Shown piece by piece: positions 30,747-41,278 of a DNA stretch of 64,000 nucleotides. Position 1 is the first letter of the stretch. The number at the start of each line of letters is the position of its first letter. The translations under genes were made by a program, and so were the position numbers. This DNA is from Lewinellaceae bacterium (GTDB taxonomy: Bacteria > Bacteroidota > Bacteroidia > Chitinophagales > Saprospiraceae), in contig JADJUJ010000022.1 of NCBI GenBank assembly GCA_016710765.1, positions 44,473 through 108,472 of the forward strand. Direction: 5' to 3'. The notes under the pieces were generated by a model. That model ran no database searches and was not told the origin of the DNA. It saw only the letters and a program-made list of their open reading frames with translations.

Positions 30747-33700
30747 GTTCATTTTTTTTCATTTCTCTAAAATGATCTTGTAAAATCTTTTCTCTTTCTG
30801 TTAATAAGATTTCGCTTTCGATTAAGTAATCAGCTGTTCCTAACACTCTTCTGGTATTTTGGGCGAATTCACTGCCGGATTTAGTCAGCGCATCTTTACC
30901 ATATTTATTGAATTCTTCACGAGCATTATCCCTATAAGTATTATTAAACATGTAGGCCCATCCTATCTGTTCTGTGTAAATCAAATCATCCCAAACGCCT
31001 GGTTGCAATTTTTCCAGTTCTTTTTCAGCCACATCCATAAAATATAATATTATTGCTCCAGTAGCTTCAACCATAGATTTTGGATTAGCGAATTTACCTT
31101 CTAAAAATCGATCGCCATGTTCATTTGTGCCTATTTTTCCATTAAGTTTATACTCATCTCCAGAATTGAAATCAGATCGTATAAATTTCTTAAGGTTTCC
31201 TCCCTCCAATTCGCTAAAGAAAAAATCAATACCAACAGGTACAAAGCTCGTTAAAGTTTCCAGTTCACTTTTACTTCTAACCTTGTCCGCTTTATGGATA
31301 TTTAAAGGATCATGCTGTTTATACCATTCTTTACCTAGGTGGTGAGCGTATAAGTTGTAGCCTTCTTGAAATATCCATGCAGCAAAATAATCAATAGGTA
31401 TTTTGTCTTCATAATGTTTATATCCTGATAATAAATGTGTTACAGTCCCATGATGATCATTTAATAAAAACCAATCTAGATTCATAAAACTTTCACTTTT
31501 AGTCTTAGCGTCCGTTTTTAATTCATCACTTTTTCTAAATTCTATAACATTCTTTTGAATTTGAGCTACTGAAGGGGCATTCCCTGTTAAGTCAATTAAA
31601 ATTACTGGATTATTCCTCACATACCTGAACAAATTCAACCCATCCACCGTGCCAGATGGATCTGGATTCAACCACCTTGCCATCCAAGGCGCATAGTAAC
31701 GCGCACCATAGTAATACAAACCGGTAGCATCGTCTCGTTCTTTTCCTGTATAGCGGTATTCTTTGAGTTTTACCTCAGATGCCGAGGAGCCCGAAGTAAA
31801 ACTCGTTCCACCAAAAGGGAAATATTCTTCATAAGAAATGAGTAGACCATGTTGGTCCAATTCCATACTTGCAGAACCCAGGTGGTTGCCAAACTGGTAA
31901 TGTATTTTGTTGGAGAAAACAGTCGTTGAAGAATCATTACTCACATCCCAAAAGTGAACCATCGCAATTCGCTTCGTATCGTCCATAATGTGCACGGATG
32001 AGCGACTTTCTCTGAGTGTTTTACTGGTTCCGTGGAATTTGCGTTTGATTTCCACAGCTCCCAAGTATATTTTTTCTTCTATCCACAGTAAATCACCTGC
32101 GCTGTTGTAGGTTTCCTTAACTTTTCGAGTACGTTGTCCTGAGCCATTATAAACATAGTATTCCGCATCGTTCCTATTCACCAGCGTTCCATCTTCATAA
32201 GGTAATTCACGTTGAATAATGGTGGCAGAAGATATATTGTTTAGGTAGTTCCATGCTATGGCAGATAAATGATCTAACTCCAGCAGGTTTCCCGCTGCGT
32301 CAAAATAGCTGTCCACGTCTATGGCAGTATTCATTTCATCGGTAATGGTTCGATTGCTGGCATCAGAAACAGTCATATTCCGGGTAAATGAATTTTTCCC
32401 AATGTGCTTGAGTTGGGTCAAATTCCCGCTTTTGTCATAGTTGTATTTTCTTGTGTAATTTCGCAATTGATTGGCATCATTGATGTTGGCAAAGTGGGCA
32501 CTTTTAAATGTATTGCTGTCCTGTCGATAATCGGTTTTCGACAAGGCCAAATGTTCTCTGCCAGTAGCTTCTTTTAGTTGGTATAAGGCATCATATACGA
32601 ATTCCATTTCAGCATCCACTACCTGACCAGCAGTAAATACTTTATCATAAAGCTGTTATCGGTAATTTTTAAGATATTGCCCATGGGGTCATATACATAG
32701 GAGATGTCCTGCAAGGTGGTGGGCGAGCCTGAGGCTTCCACTCTTTTGGTCAGCAAACCAACTAAACGAAACGTCTGCTCATTGTAAGTATAGTAGGTGC
32801 TTACGCCATTGCCATAAGTGATTTTAGTGCGTTGACCTTTTGCTTCGTAATCAATGTTTTCTACAAAAGTGGTCGGAGGGGCCGTGGAGGCAGCCCCCAA
32901 AGTACTTTCCCTTAATTGAACCTTTACTCTTTTGAGCCAACCTATAGGATGGTATTCCGGGAGATGGGTACTGCCATCGGGTTGTACACTTTGAATCGCT
33001 CTGCCCAGGGCATCATAGGTTATGGTCGAACTGAAAATTTCTGCTTCCATGGCTACAGCGCTTACATCCACCCAATCTGGTTCCGACTTGTAATCGCTGC
33101 ACAGTTGCTGTGTAGTTTCTAAAACTTGTCCTTTGAAATTAAACGCGGTATTTCGGATTATTCCAGCTTGATCGTAAGATGTTAAAAGTTGTCCATTCTG
33201 ATTTTTTGTGGCATCGGTACCATAAATCAACTTTTGAGCAACGAAATTCATTCCGTTTCCAGAAACTTCTGTAAAGATTGGGCGATGAAGTGCATCGTAA
33301 CTTATTTTAGTTTGGAAATCTCTTGCATTCCAAGTGTAAATAGGATTTCCAATGGCATTGATCAAAGTGTAATTAGTGCCAGCGTCTTGACTTTTAACTC
33401 TTAAGGCATTTCCTGCCAGATCATATAAGTATTTGAAATTATTCACTTTTTCGGCAAGACTTCTGACTTGATTGGCCGAGTATTGTCTCGGGTCCGTTTG
33501 AGTCAACGGTTTACCTTGAACATTGAATTCCGTATAAGAAATAAGCGGTTCACCAAGCTCCTCCAGGAACTGCATAACCATAAATTCCCGCCCTAAGCTG
33601 TCCAGGACAACCGTTGTTGGCGTGTTGTAATGAATCTCTGCTTTTCCCAAGGCGATCCCTTTCGGGTTATTTGTTCCAATTAATCCAGAATTGATGCTGT

Positions 33701-36700
33701 AATTAAAAGAATCTTTTACGGTGTCGTTTGCATCATAGCTGCTCATTTGCCAGGGATCGAAAGCTACTTTGGTAAAAAAGCCATCAGGTGTTTCGGTTTT
33801 TGTTAACCTCCCTAATGCATCGTAATACATAACCGGAGTTACCCCAACAGGACCAATTTCTGCTTCAGTTTGAAAAATGTGGGTATCTGTAATAAATGGC
33901 TCATATTGTTTAATAGGTTTTTCCTTGTTGTTGTAAACAGTCCTTCCAGAAACAAGCCACTTGTTTTCATCCATTTTTACCTTGCTTTGGAGGGACCTTC
34001 CAAAGCCATCGGAATATCCTAAACTGATCTTTACGGATGTTTCGTCTCCCGTTGGCAACTCGCTTACATGTGTTTCCCTTTGTATCTGAATAAAATGAGG
34101 CGGAAGGTTTCCTGATTCCCAAGATTCGATGTGGTAGTAAAAAAAAGAGCTCGCTTGCTGCAGGTAGTTGTTTGGATTGGTCACAATATCAGCCAAGACA
34201 TCTATGCCCTCTATATTTACAATTTCATATCCAGCAATCGGACGGTCGCCCCTGGCCATGCCTTCCTCCGTTCCATAGGTGGTGGTAGCGATCACCATTC
34301 CCAAGGCGTCGGTGATTGCTTCCGAAATGGCCTCATTGATGTCTGTTAATTTTCGAATAGATAAGGTGCGATAATCCAACACTGCAGTTACGGTATTCGC
34401 CAAGGCGTCTGTTGCTTCAATGGCTGCCAGTTGATAGGGGTCATAGACAATGGAAGAAATATTTCCAAAAGCATCTTCGGTTTGATAGGGCAAATAGAAG
34501 CCATCAGCATCTTGATAACTTGCTTTTTTAGAGATAGTCCACCAATGGTTATCTCTTTCAGTGTAGCCCGCTTCCTCCATTTTAGCGTGATCCACTTTGC
34601 CGTCATAGGCAGTGGTAACCCAGGCAGCACTCATAATTATGCGTTCTTCGAAATCGGGCAATGCCAGCGCTTTTAACGTGCCTTCTTTGTAACAGATGTT
34701 GCTCCAGGATAGCAGTCGGGCTTGGAGTCCATTGCCGAAGTCTTCATGATGCAAAAGAATGTTGGTTTCTGCCAAAGTATTCGCATCATTTAATTGAGTG
34801 TTTAAGTCTTTTATTGTGAAAAAACTGTAGGCTGGTAATGCTAATCCCTTTATTTCGTATTGTTTTTGACTGATTGGTAATCCTAAACGATAATAATCAT
34901 TCACTTCGTTTTCATAGGTTGCCGTTTGTATAATTACGTTTAATTGCTGCTGTTCTTCATATGCGTTACCGATACTGCTGCTTCTTGGGTAGGCAATTTG
35001 AGCCGATCTTGTAGGGTGACCATATTCATCTTCCTGCAATACCATTTGCTGTGATATTCTTGGGTCTGCCGTATTTCGCTCGCAATTGTAACTGAGGGTT
35101 TCTCTTGCAAAGGATTGGTATACACCATGCTTATTTTCTTTCTGCGGTTGAATTTGTTTTACAGAAAAATTGGTCTCCACTATGGTATATGGTATGCCTT
35201 CTTTATCGGACCCATCTAGGGTGTATAATTCTTGTCGCAGGGTTTTTCCTCTGAGTACTCTGTTTGCCTCCTGCAAATCGTGGAAATTCATCCCAGAACC
35301 ATTTTCTACACGACTGTCTGGTAATTCATAATTGATAGAAGCATCCCTAAAGTATTCTCTTCGGTATTGTTTAGAAAAATCACCTTGCTTCGTGTAAGAA
35401 CCTGTGTGTATCCCTGTTTTAGTGAGCACTGGAGGCATGTCCAGTTCATTGGTTTCATTGTATGTTTCAAATGACTCCTGATCAGTTTGTTCTACCATGC
35501 CAAAACCTCTAAACTCACGTTCAGCATGGTCGTAATAGCCATGGTGGTATCGGTAACTTGTACTTAATTGAGAAGCAGAAATATGATCTATGGCCGTTTT
35601 TGTAGCTACCACCTGAACAGGAAATGGCAATTTAGTAATCCATGGATTTCCTTCTTTTTTATCTTTCAAATAAAAGTAGGTTGAGCTTTGTAGGAAAAAA
35701 CGACCTCTTTCCCCATGCTGTTATTATAGCCAATCATGACATGTGGCTTTTTACTGCCCATAAGGTCAATGAAGCACATGGCAGGTTTTCCGGGGAGGTC
35801 TGTTGACCATACAATACAAGCTCGTTCCTGTCCCCAGCAGATCTAGCACAGCGAGTTTTCCATGATTGTCTACCTGAAAAAAGGGGTCTATCTCATGGGC
35901 ATCACTCCAGCTGTTTCCGCTGAGATTGATGAATGCTTTGAATTTATTCGAACCTAAGTAGATAATGTCTGTTGCCCCCGTGCCACTTATATCTGCTAAG
36001 TGCAAATAATTCGGATTATATTGATCTGATGAATCGAATAATGGCGCATTGCTCATGGAAATTTTGGCGCCAAATTTTCCGTATCCCAGGTTTGGCCAGT
36101 AGCAAATTTCTCCATTTCGAATTCTCACAATATCCGTTAGCCCATCTCCGCTTAAATCAGCCAAATAGATACTTTGGGAGTTGTCAGAAAATGCAATCGC
36201 TGGTCCATGCTCTTCATCTATTGATTTGAATACTTTAACGCCCTCTTTGTAGCCTTCTTTTCCAATATTTTCAAACCAGACAAAAGCATTTTCTTCAGTA
36301 ACGGCCAATTCAGGACGGCCATCTCCGTTTAAATCAATAAACCGCGTGTTCGGATCTCGCCAATCAATGTTTGGGATACTTTTAAAAGGAACAAAAGGCG
36401 CCAGAAGCATTTGAGCAGATCCCTGAGTGTTCACGCCATAATACCCTTTGATGTCAGGTGTATTGGCGACGACTTGTTTCTGCCCATTGGCATCTAAATC
36501 TTGCAAGGCTAAATCCCCTCGGCCCAAGCCACTAATAGATGGGGTTTCCGCTACCTGGTGGATTGCGCTGAATTGTGCTCCCGCATGGTCCAGGTCACCG
36601 AGGTTTTGTTTATAGTACCATGCGCCAGCTTGTTCTGAGAGAATACCAGAAATTCCTTCACCATAGAGGTCGGTCCACATGTAATTGGAAGTTAATCCTA

Positions 36701-37931
36701 CAGGTGTATTGGCCAAATTATCTCCATCTATTTCTGATATGTTCATGTTCCACACTAAATTCTGGTACTTAAAAGTCATAGGTGGAAGTGATTTTATCGA
36801 ATAACTTCCGTCTTCCTTTTTGATATAGCCAGACAGTATAGCCGATGTCAAATAAGTGATTTCGCTTTGACCAGAATTGTTAATGTTAGAGGGGGGTGTA
36901 ATTAAGATTCAGCGACTTCACCAAACAAGGATTTTCTCCCAGCTCTCCAAAATTGTGAAACATCAAAATACGCTTACATAATCGATTGGTTCTAATTTCA
37001 AAGCCCGATCGAAAAGACGAAAATGCATCTGCCCTATAATTCCATCCAAGATCCGTTTCTTCTGTTGCTTTTGGTGATTGTTCATCGTGTTCACCGTAAT
37101 CAAACACCAATTCGAAAAAATGTTCGGCTGCTTCTGAGCCTTCTATCGCTGTTGGATCTTCAGGGCAATATGGTTGATTTATATCAGGATGGTAGGCTTT
37201 TTATTTCCATAACACACCCTTTTTAAATATTGATTTGTAAAACTTATTACTCCATTTAAACGATGTTTCTCATGAAGTGCTTTGGAAACATTGCCCAGGT
37301 CTTCTTTCTTGTAAATGTACCTTATCCAATTCCCCTTATCATCATAACTTAATTCAGCCAACCATTCAAATACTTTTGTCTCGTCTTCAGGGTCTGCTAT
37401 TCTTGTGGAAGCGCTTCTTCCAAAAACTGTCACACTATTCTCTCTGCTTGTTACTTTCCAATAAGTTCCATACGCGCTGTGGGTAATTTTTTCTATTTTG
37501 GAATAAGCGCCTTCTGTCCTGGGGCGGTATTTCTTTATGGTATAACCATTGATGGTTTCTTGAACTTCTACCCAATTATTTGGTGTAATTTCTTTGAGAT
37601 AAGGAACAAGTTCCTCTAATCCGGTAAACTGGTAGGAGTCTTCTGCATTGTATTTTGGAAGCGCCTTATTGGTATTAATACTGATCGACGGTACAGCCAC
37701 CTGCCAACCCAAGCCAAAAGCTGAATTGCCTGCTCCTGAATTGTAGATCAATCCAAGTGATGGCATAAATCCGTTTCTTCCTGGACTTAAAGGTATGGGG
37801 ATAGAAAAACTTGCTGTCCCGTTGGCTGTATTGATTTCAAACTGCTCATCAATTCCCCTTATAGCTCCACCACCTGTGGGTAGAGCAACTCCTGGAATTT
37901 CTATGAAAGAACTTTGTTCTTGATTTTCCAT
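30742..37931 (-). CDS. Fused TcB-TcC toxin-complex protein (SpvB / TcdB-middle / RHS core / C-terminal toxin), frameshifted
   Basis: About 2,396 residues when joined. In order: SpvB-like N-terminus (IEIPGVALPTGGGAIRGI, SIPIPLSPGR, LSLIYNSGAGNSAFGLGW-type repeat), FG-GAP/VCBS-like propeller (TRFIDLNGDGRPELAV, YLADLSGDGLTDIVRI), TcdB middle domains (YRYHHGYYDHAEREFRGFGMVEQ), many YD repeats, then the RHS core end (EYRYTGKERDDATGLYYYGARYYAPWMARWLNPDPSGTVDGLNLFRYVRNNPVILIDLTG) and a variable tail. Breaks are single-base indels near 37195, 36888, 35812, 35680 and 32640; each restores the known family sequence in the next frame. The B-C shell encloses and cleaves off the C-terminal toxin, which TcA then translocates. 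Confidence 0.87.
30745..31578 (-). other. C-terminal variable (toxin) domain of TcBC, unrecognised
   Basis: About 278 residues after the RHS core motif NNPVILIDLTG. This is where RHS and TcC proteins carry an exchangeable effector released by self-cleavage. The sequence contains DWFLLNDHHGTV, WIFQEGYNLYAHHLGKEWY, PVGIDFFFSELEGG, QIGWAYMFNNTYRDNAREEF and NTRRVLGTADYLIESEILL. I see no ADP-ribosyltransferase, deaminase, nuclease or protease signature. Predicted largely helical in the last 120 residues. Activity unknown. Confidence 0.7.
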
Positions 37932-38029
37932 GCGGATTTGATTTTGTCAAAAATCTTATTTCTTGGCAATTTCCACCAACGGGTTATGATAAAAACAGTT
38001 GCGGCGAAGGAGCTGTAACTGCTTATCTA

Positions 38030-38058
38030 TTGTTTGTGCCCAGAATGGGCACAAACAA
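38030..38058. promoter_or_regulatory. Perfect 12-bp inverted repeat upstream of tcBC
   Basis: TTGTTTGTGCCC - AGAAT - GGGCACAAACAA, about 100 bp upstream of the tcBC start. It could be an operator, or a terminator for leftward-entering transcription. There is no T run on the plus strand, but the flanking A/T stretch leaves both options open. Confidence 0.5.
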
Positions 38059-38099
38059 ATATAGTTCAAAAAATTTATACGGGGAAATCTGCGGAATGG

Positions 38100-38290
38100 T
38101 TGTTGAGATTACGGTACCTGCGAGTGCCAAAGACAAACAAGGGGGCAAAAGTCAGCTGAGGCCATAGTATCGGTGCCAAACCGTGTCCTAACACCGACCG
38201 AGCTGTCGGCAGCGGAGGTAGGAGAGGGTAGCCATGAAGCACTGAACGTCGAACCTCCCGAAAGGGTCAAGACATGCCGTGTTGTAAAAA
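38100..38290 (+). pseudogene. Fragment of a group II intron-encoded protein, N-terminal part
   Basis: The plus frame reads GQKSAEAIVSVPNRVLTPTELSAAEVGEGSHEALNVEPPERVK. The KSAEAIV block and the matching DNA (AAAGTCAGCTGAGGCCATAGTA) are characteristic of the start of bacterial group II intron proteins. No reverse transcriptase (YADD) follows, because the frame runs into an IS66 transposase remnant. The fragment is therefore a relic of a rearrangement. Confidence 0.45.
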
Positions 38291-38325
38291 TCAATTGGTG
38301 GACAACAGGGCACTCTTGTTGGTCA

Positions 38326-39066
38326 AGGAGGGCAAGTAATGACGAAACTGGCTTTTATGTGGGCAAAGACCGGTTTTGGGAACATGTAGCGAGCAATGAG
38401 CACTACACCGCCTTGGTTGTACACCCAAAAAGGGGCGCAGCAGCCCATGAAATTGATATTTCCATATTGCCGTCCTTTCAAAACTGGGCAGTCCATGATT
38501 GTTGGGCTACCTATTTCAACTTTACAGGATGCCAACATGCTGTTTGTGATGCACACCTGCTAAGATAATTCACCGGTCTTGTAGTATCAGGCAGCAAATG
38601 GGCTAAAAAATTCCATGCCTTTTTGCTCGACCTGTACGAACGCTCTGATAAAGGGACAGCAGCAATCTCGACAAAAGAGCGATCCAAAGCCCTTCGAAAA
38701 TATAAAAAGTTGCTGAAACAAGCAGATAAAGAAGAACCACCACCCATCCGAAAACCGCGCGGAAAACCAAAGAAAACCAAAGGCCGAAACTTGTTTGACA
38801 GACTGACCAAACATCAGGATGTGGTGCTGGCTTTCGCCTTTCACCCAGAAATCCCTTTTACCAACAATCAGGCAGAACGGGACATCAGGCCCTCCAAAAC
38901 CAAAATGAAGGTCAGTGGCTGCTTCCGAACTCAATACGGAGCAGAAATCTACGCCCGTATACAGGCTTTCATCTCTACTGTCCGAAAACTCCAATTCAAT
39001 CCTTTCAATGAACTTTATTCCGTGCTATCTGGCGGAATCCCAGAGTATCGGGTTGCCGGAGGCTAA
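38326..39066 (+). pseudogene. IS66 transposase remnant (second, unrelated to the intact IS)
   Basis: Starts inside the catalytic domain (SNDETGFYVGKDRFWEHVASNEHYTAL), continues PSFQNWAVHDCWATYFNFTGCQHAVCDAHLLR, has an in-frame TAA near 38567, and resumes SGSKWAKKFHAFLLDLYERSDKG ... FTNNQAERDIRPSKTKMKVSGCFRTQYGAEIYARIQAFISTVRKLQFN to the stop at 39064-39066. The N-terminal half and both IS ends are missing. Divergent in sequence from the transposase at 29247-30680. Eight bases after its stop, the duplicated mlaD 3' end begins. Confidence 0.85.
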
Positions 39067-39074
39067 CCAGTTAC

Positions 39075-39609
39075 AACCATCAGTAAAAAACTGGTGGATG
39101 GCGAAGGAACAGTCGGAAAACTATTGAAAGACGAAACGCTGTATAACAATCTGGGCATAACACTCGCTTCCCTGCAAAGGTCTTCTGCTCATGCGGAAAA
39201 ACTAACGGCCTCTATCGCCGATTATGGTGCAAAACTCAATCAAAAAGGGTCGCTGGCCAATGATCTTGTAACGGACACCACAGTCTTCAAAGACGTGCAA
39301 GCATCTGTACGGCAGTTAAAGAAACTAACCATCACCGCTGCAGAAGCAACGGACAATTTGAAAGCCGCCAGCAACAATGTAAACGTAGCCACCAGCAAAT
39401 TAGACAACAAAAACTCTCCATTGGGTGTGCTGCTCTATGATGAAGCCTCTGCGGCACACATCAAAGCAACGCTTAAAAACCTGGAAACCGGTTCAGAAAA
39501 ACTGGATGAGGATTTACAGGCGGTACAGGACAATTTCTTGTTACGCCGTTATTTCAAAAAGAAAAAGAAAGCGGAGGCAGTACCGGTGGAGAAAACAGAC
39601 AAGTAAAAG
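39075..39609 (+). pseudogene. Duplicated 3' half of mlaD (right copy of the direct repeat)
   Basis: Repeats 19691-20224 and reads in one uninterrupted frame TISKKLVDGEGTVGKLLKDETLYNN ... VEKTDK, without the MCE domain or membrane helix. The in-frame TAA of the transposase lies just upstream, so it is not expressed as a fusion; an ATG at 39094 could start a 170-residue soluble tail, but this is unlikely to be a real gene. Differences from the left copy are mostly synonymous. The copy ends against AGCATGTTGGGGA, a short piece of the MITE M2 end. Confidence 0.85.
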
Positions 39610-39693
39610 CATGTTGGGGAAGCCTTGGGTTAACATATTACCAATCTCCCTAAGCCTGTGCACTTATTTCAGGACAAGCCGTTACACACACAA

Positions 39694-40710
39694 TTAATCA
39701 TCATCGCCCCCATCCCGCCTTTTCTCCCGACCGCCTTCCCTGCCTTCATGTTCATTGCTGCTTTTGTGGCAGGATACGCAGTTGGTTAAATTGGTGATGC
39801 CTTCCTCCCGGTGTTCTTTAAGAATATTGCTCACCGTATGTTCATGGCAACCATAACAAGTATAGGTGTTGTAATTGTTACCCACATGGCAGGTGGCACA
39901 CTTGGCATTGTGGTCGCCGTCCAGCACAAAATAGGCATTGTGGTCAAAAGTGGAAGGGACCCATTTATTGGTGCTGTGGCATTTCGTACAGTCGTTATTT
40001 ACCGTGCTGTGAAAGGCATCTTTTGGCGCTTCATGGCAGCCCACGCAATTGTTTCTAACAGCAGGCTGCACCATCTCGTGGTTGAAAGCAAGTTCCAGTT
40101 TCCATGCCTTGGTAGTATGGCATTTTGCGCAGGCATCCGTCAGTTGTTGGTGCAGTTTATCTGCTGGTTTTTGGTGACAGCCCAAACAATTGTCCCTTTC
40201 AGTCGCTTGTACCATTTCGTGGTTGAAAGCAATCTCCAGTTCCCAAGATTGGGTGGTATGGCATTTTGCGCAAGCATTAGTCAATTGTTGGTGTAGCTTA
40301 TCCTCTGGGTCTTGGTGGCAAGCGATGCAATCATTTATAATGGGTTTCGGCAGCATTTCATGCTTAAAACCTTTCATTGCTGATTCAGGGTTCAGACCAG
40401 CATGGTCGGTATGGCAGGAGGTACAGTCATATTTATCAAGATTTTTGTGAAACAACAACTGCTCGCCCATGGTAATGCTACCGGTGACATCGTGCATCGA
40501 ATCCTTTCCTATATCCGCCAAAGTATGGCAAGCGATGCACTTGTTGTTTTCGACTCCCCCGAAAGCTTGGTGGCACGAGAAGCATTGCTGTTTGATGTCC
40601 TGGTGTCCCTGCGACATTTCGCCGGGACTGAGCAGGATATGTGGATACTGCACCATTAAAAAGATAAAAACAGCAGATCCAATGATTCCAGTGATGATTA
40701 GGCTTTTCAT
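39694..40710 (-). CDS. Dodecaheme c-type cytochrome
   Basis: 338 residues with one N-terminal membrane anchor (LIITGIIGSAVFIFLMVQYPHILL) and twelve CxxCH haem-binding motifs (CFSCH, CIACH, CTSCH, CIACH, CAKCH, CLGCH, CAKCH, CVGCH, CTKCH, CATCH, CYGCH, CVSCH). An internal repeat, HQ.PxDKLHQQLTxACAKCHTTxxWxLExAFNHEMVQ, occurs twice, as in cytochrome c7/class III-type proteins. The tail is Gly/Glu/Asp-rich. Periplasmic electron carrier or reductase subunit. Its start overlaps the stop of the membrane-protein gene upstream (ATGA-type overlap), so the two form a translationally coupled unit. Confidence 0.92.
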   Translation of the reverse strand: MKSLIITGIIGSAVFIFLMVQYPHILLSPGEMSQGHQDIKQQCFSCHQAFGGVENNKCIACHTLADIGKDSMHDVTGSITMGEQLLFHKNLDKYDCTSCHTDHAGLNPESAMKGFKHEMLPKPIINDCIACHQDPEDKLHQQLTNACAKCHTTQSWELEIAFNHEMVQATERDNCLGCHQKPADKLHQQLTDACAKCHTTKAWKLELAFNHEMVQPAVRNNCVGCHEAPKDAFHSTVNNDCTKCHSTNKWVPSTFDHNAYFVLDGDHNAKCATCHVGNNYNTYTCYGCHEHTVSNILKEHREEGITNLTNCVSCHKSSNEHEGREGGREKRRDGGDDD

Positions 40711-41278
40711 TTGCTAAAAATGAATACAGTGATGATGTGAAGTAGTGAAAAAAAGCCGAAGACAAAGGCTATTGGTAAGTGAATTGTCCGCCATTGTTTC
40801 ATGGCATCCACCATGATAGAATCGAGAAAAAGCTTTTTATCTACGGCTTCTTTTTCCAGTCCTGTGTCCATTAAAACTTGCCTGATTGATTTTAAACTTT
40901 CCAACGACCGTTTCAACAGGAACTTACCAACCAAGCCACTTGCCACGTTTATCAGCAGCATTGCTACGGCCAGCCACGGCAATATGGCGTTGAAATGGAT
41001 TCCAGCATGAACGAGCAACAATATCGAACCGCCCCATGCCAGGTACTCATGCAGCATTAGCAATTTTTTGGCGAACCCGCTTCTATTATTTTGCGCTTCC
41101 GCAAGGAATAAACAAAGGAAAGGAGCACGAGGAAGGTACCGACATAGCCCAAAGAACGGCCAACCCCAGCCCACTGGTAATGATGGAGCAGGTAATCAAT
41201 ACCGATAGTAATCAATATCATCAGTGCATACCATTGTATAAACGGAATGACATATCTTAGTACCAGTGAATGTTTCAT
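40707..41278 (-). CDS. Cytochrome b-like membrane protein, partner of the dodecaheme cytochrome (frameshifted)
   Basis: From ATG at 41278: MKHSLVLRYVIPFIQWYALMILITIGIDYLLHH, a second helix VGRSLGYVGTFLVLLSFVYSLRKRK, then in the next frame KKLLMLHEYLAWGGSILLLVHAGIHFNAILPWLAVAMLLINVASGLVG and a last helix LPIAFVFGFFSLLHIITVF. An A run of 6 that should be 7 near 41068 joins them (GSPKKLLMLHEY), about 190 residues. Several His in helices (MLHEY, VHAGIH, LLHI) could bind b-haem. Probably passes electrons between quinol and the cytochrome encoded next. Confidence 0.75.

Larger units (their letters stand above)
37932..38325. other. Region upstream of tcBC
   Basis: No complete gene. It contains a 12-bp perfect palindromic hairpin (38030-38058) and a fragment of a group II intron protein (about 38100-38290). 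I see no convincing TTG/TAnnTTTG promoter pair for tcBC, although TAAGATTTTTG near 37952-37962 is a weak -7 candidate. Confidence 0.45.

Noticed and set aside
38173..38568. A single 131-codon gene from the GTG at 38173
   Set aside because: It fuses a group II intron protein fragment to transposase sequence by chance and ends at an internal stop of the transposase; no functional unit.
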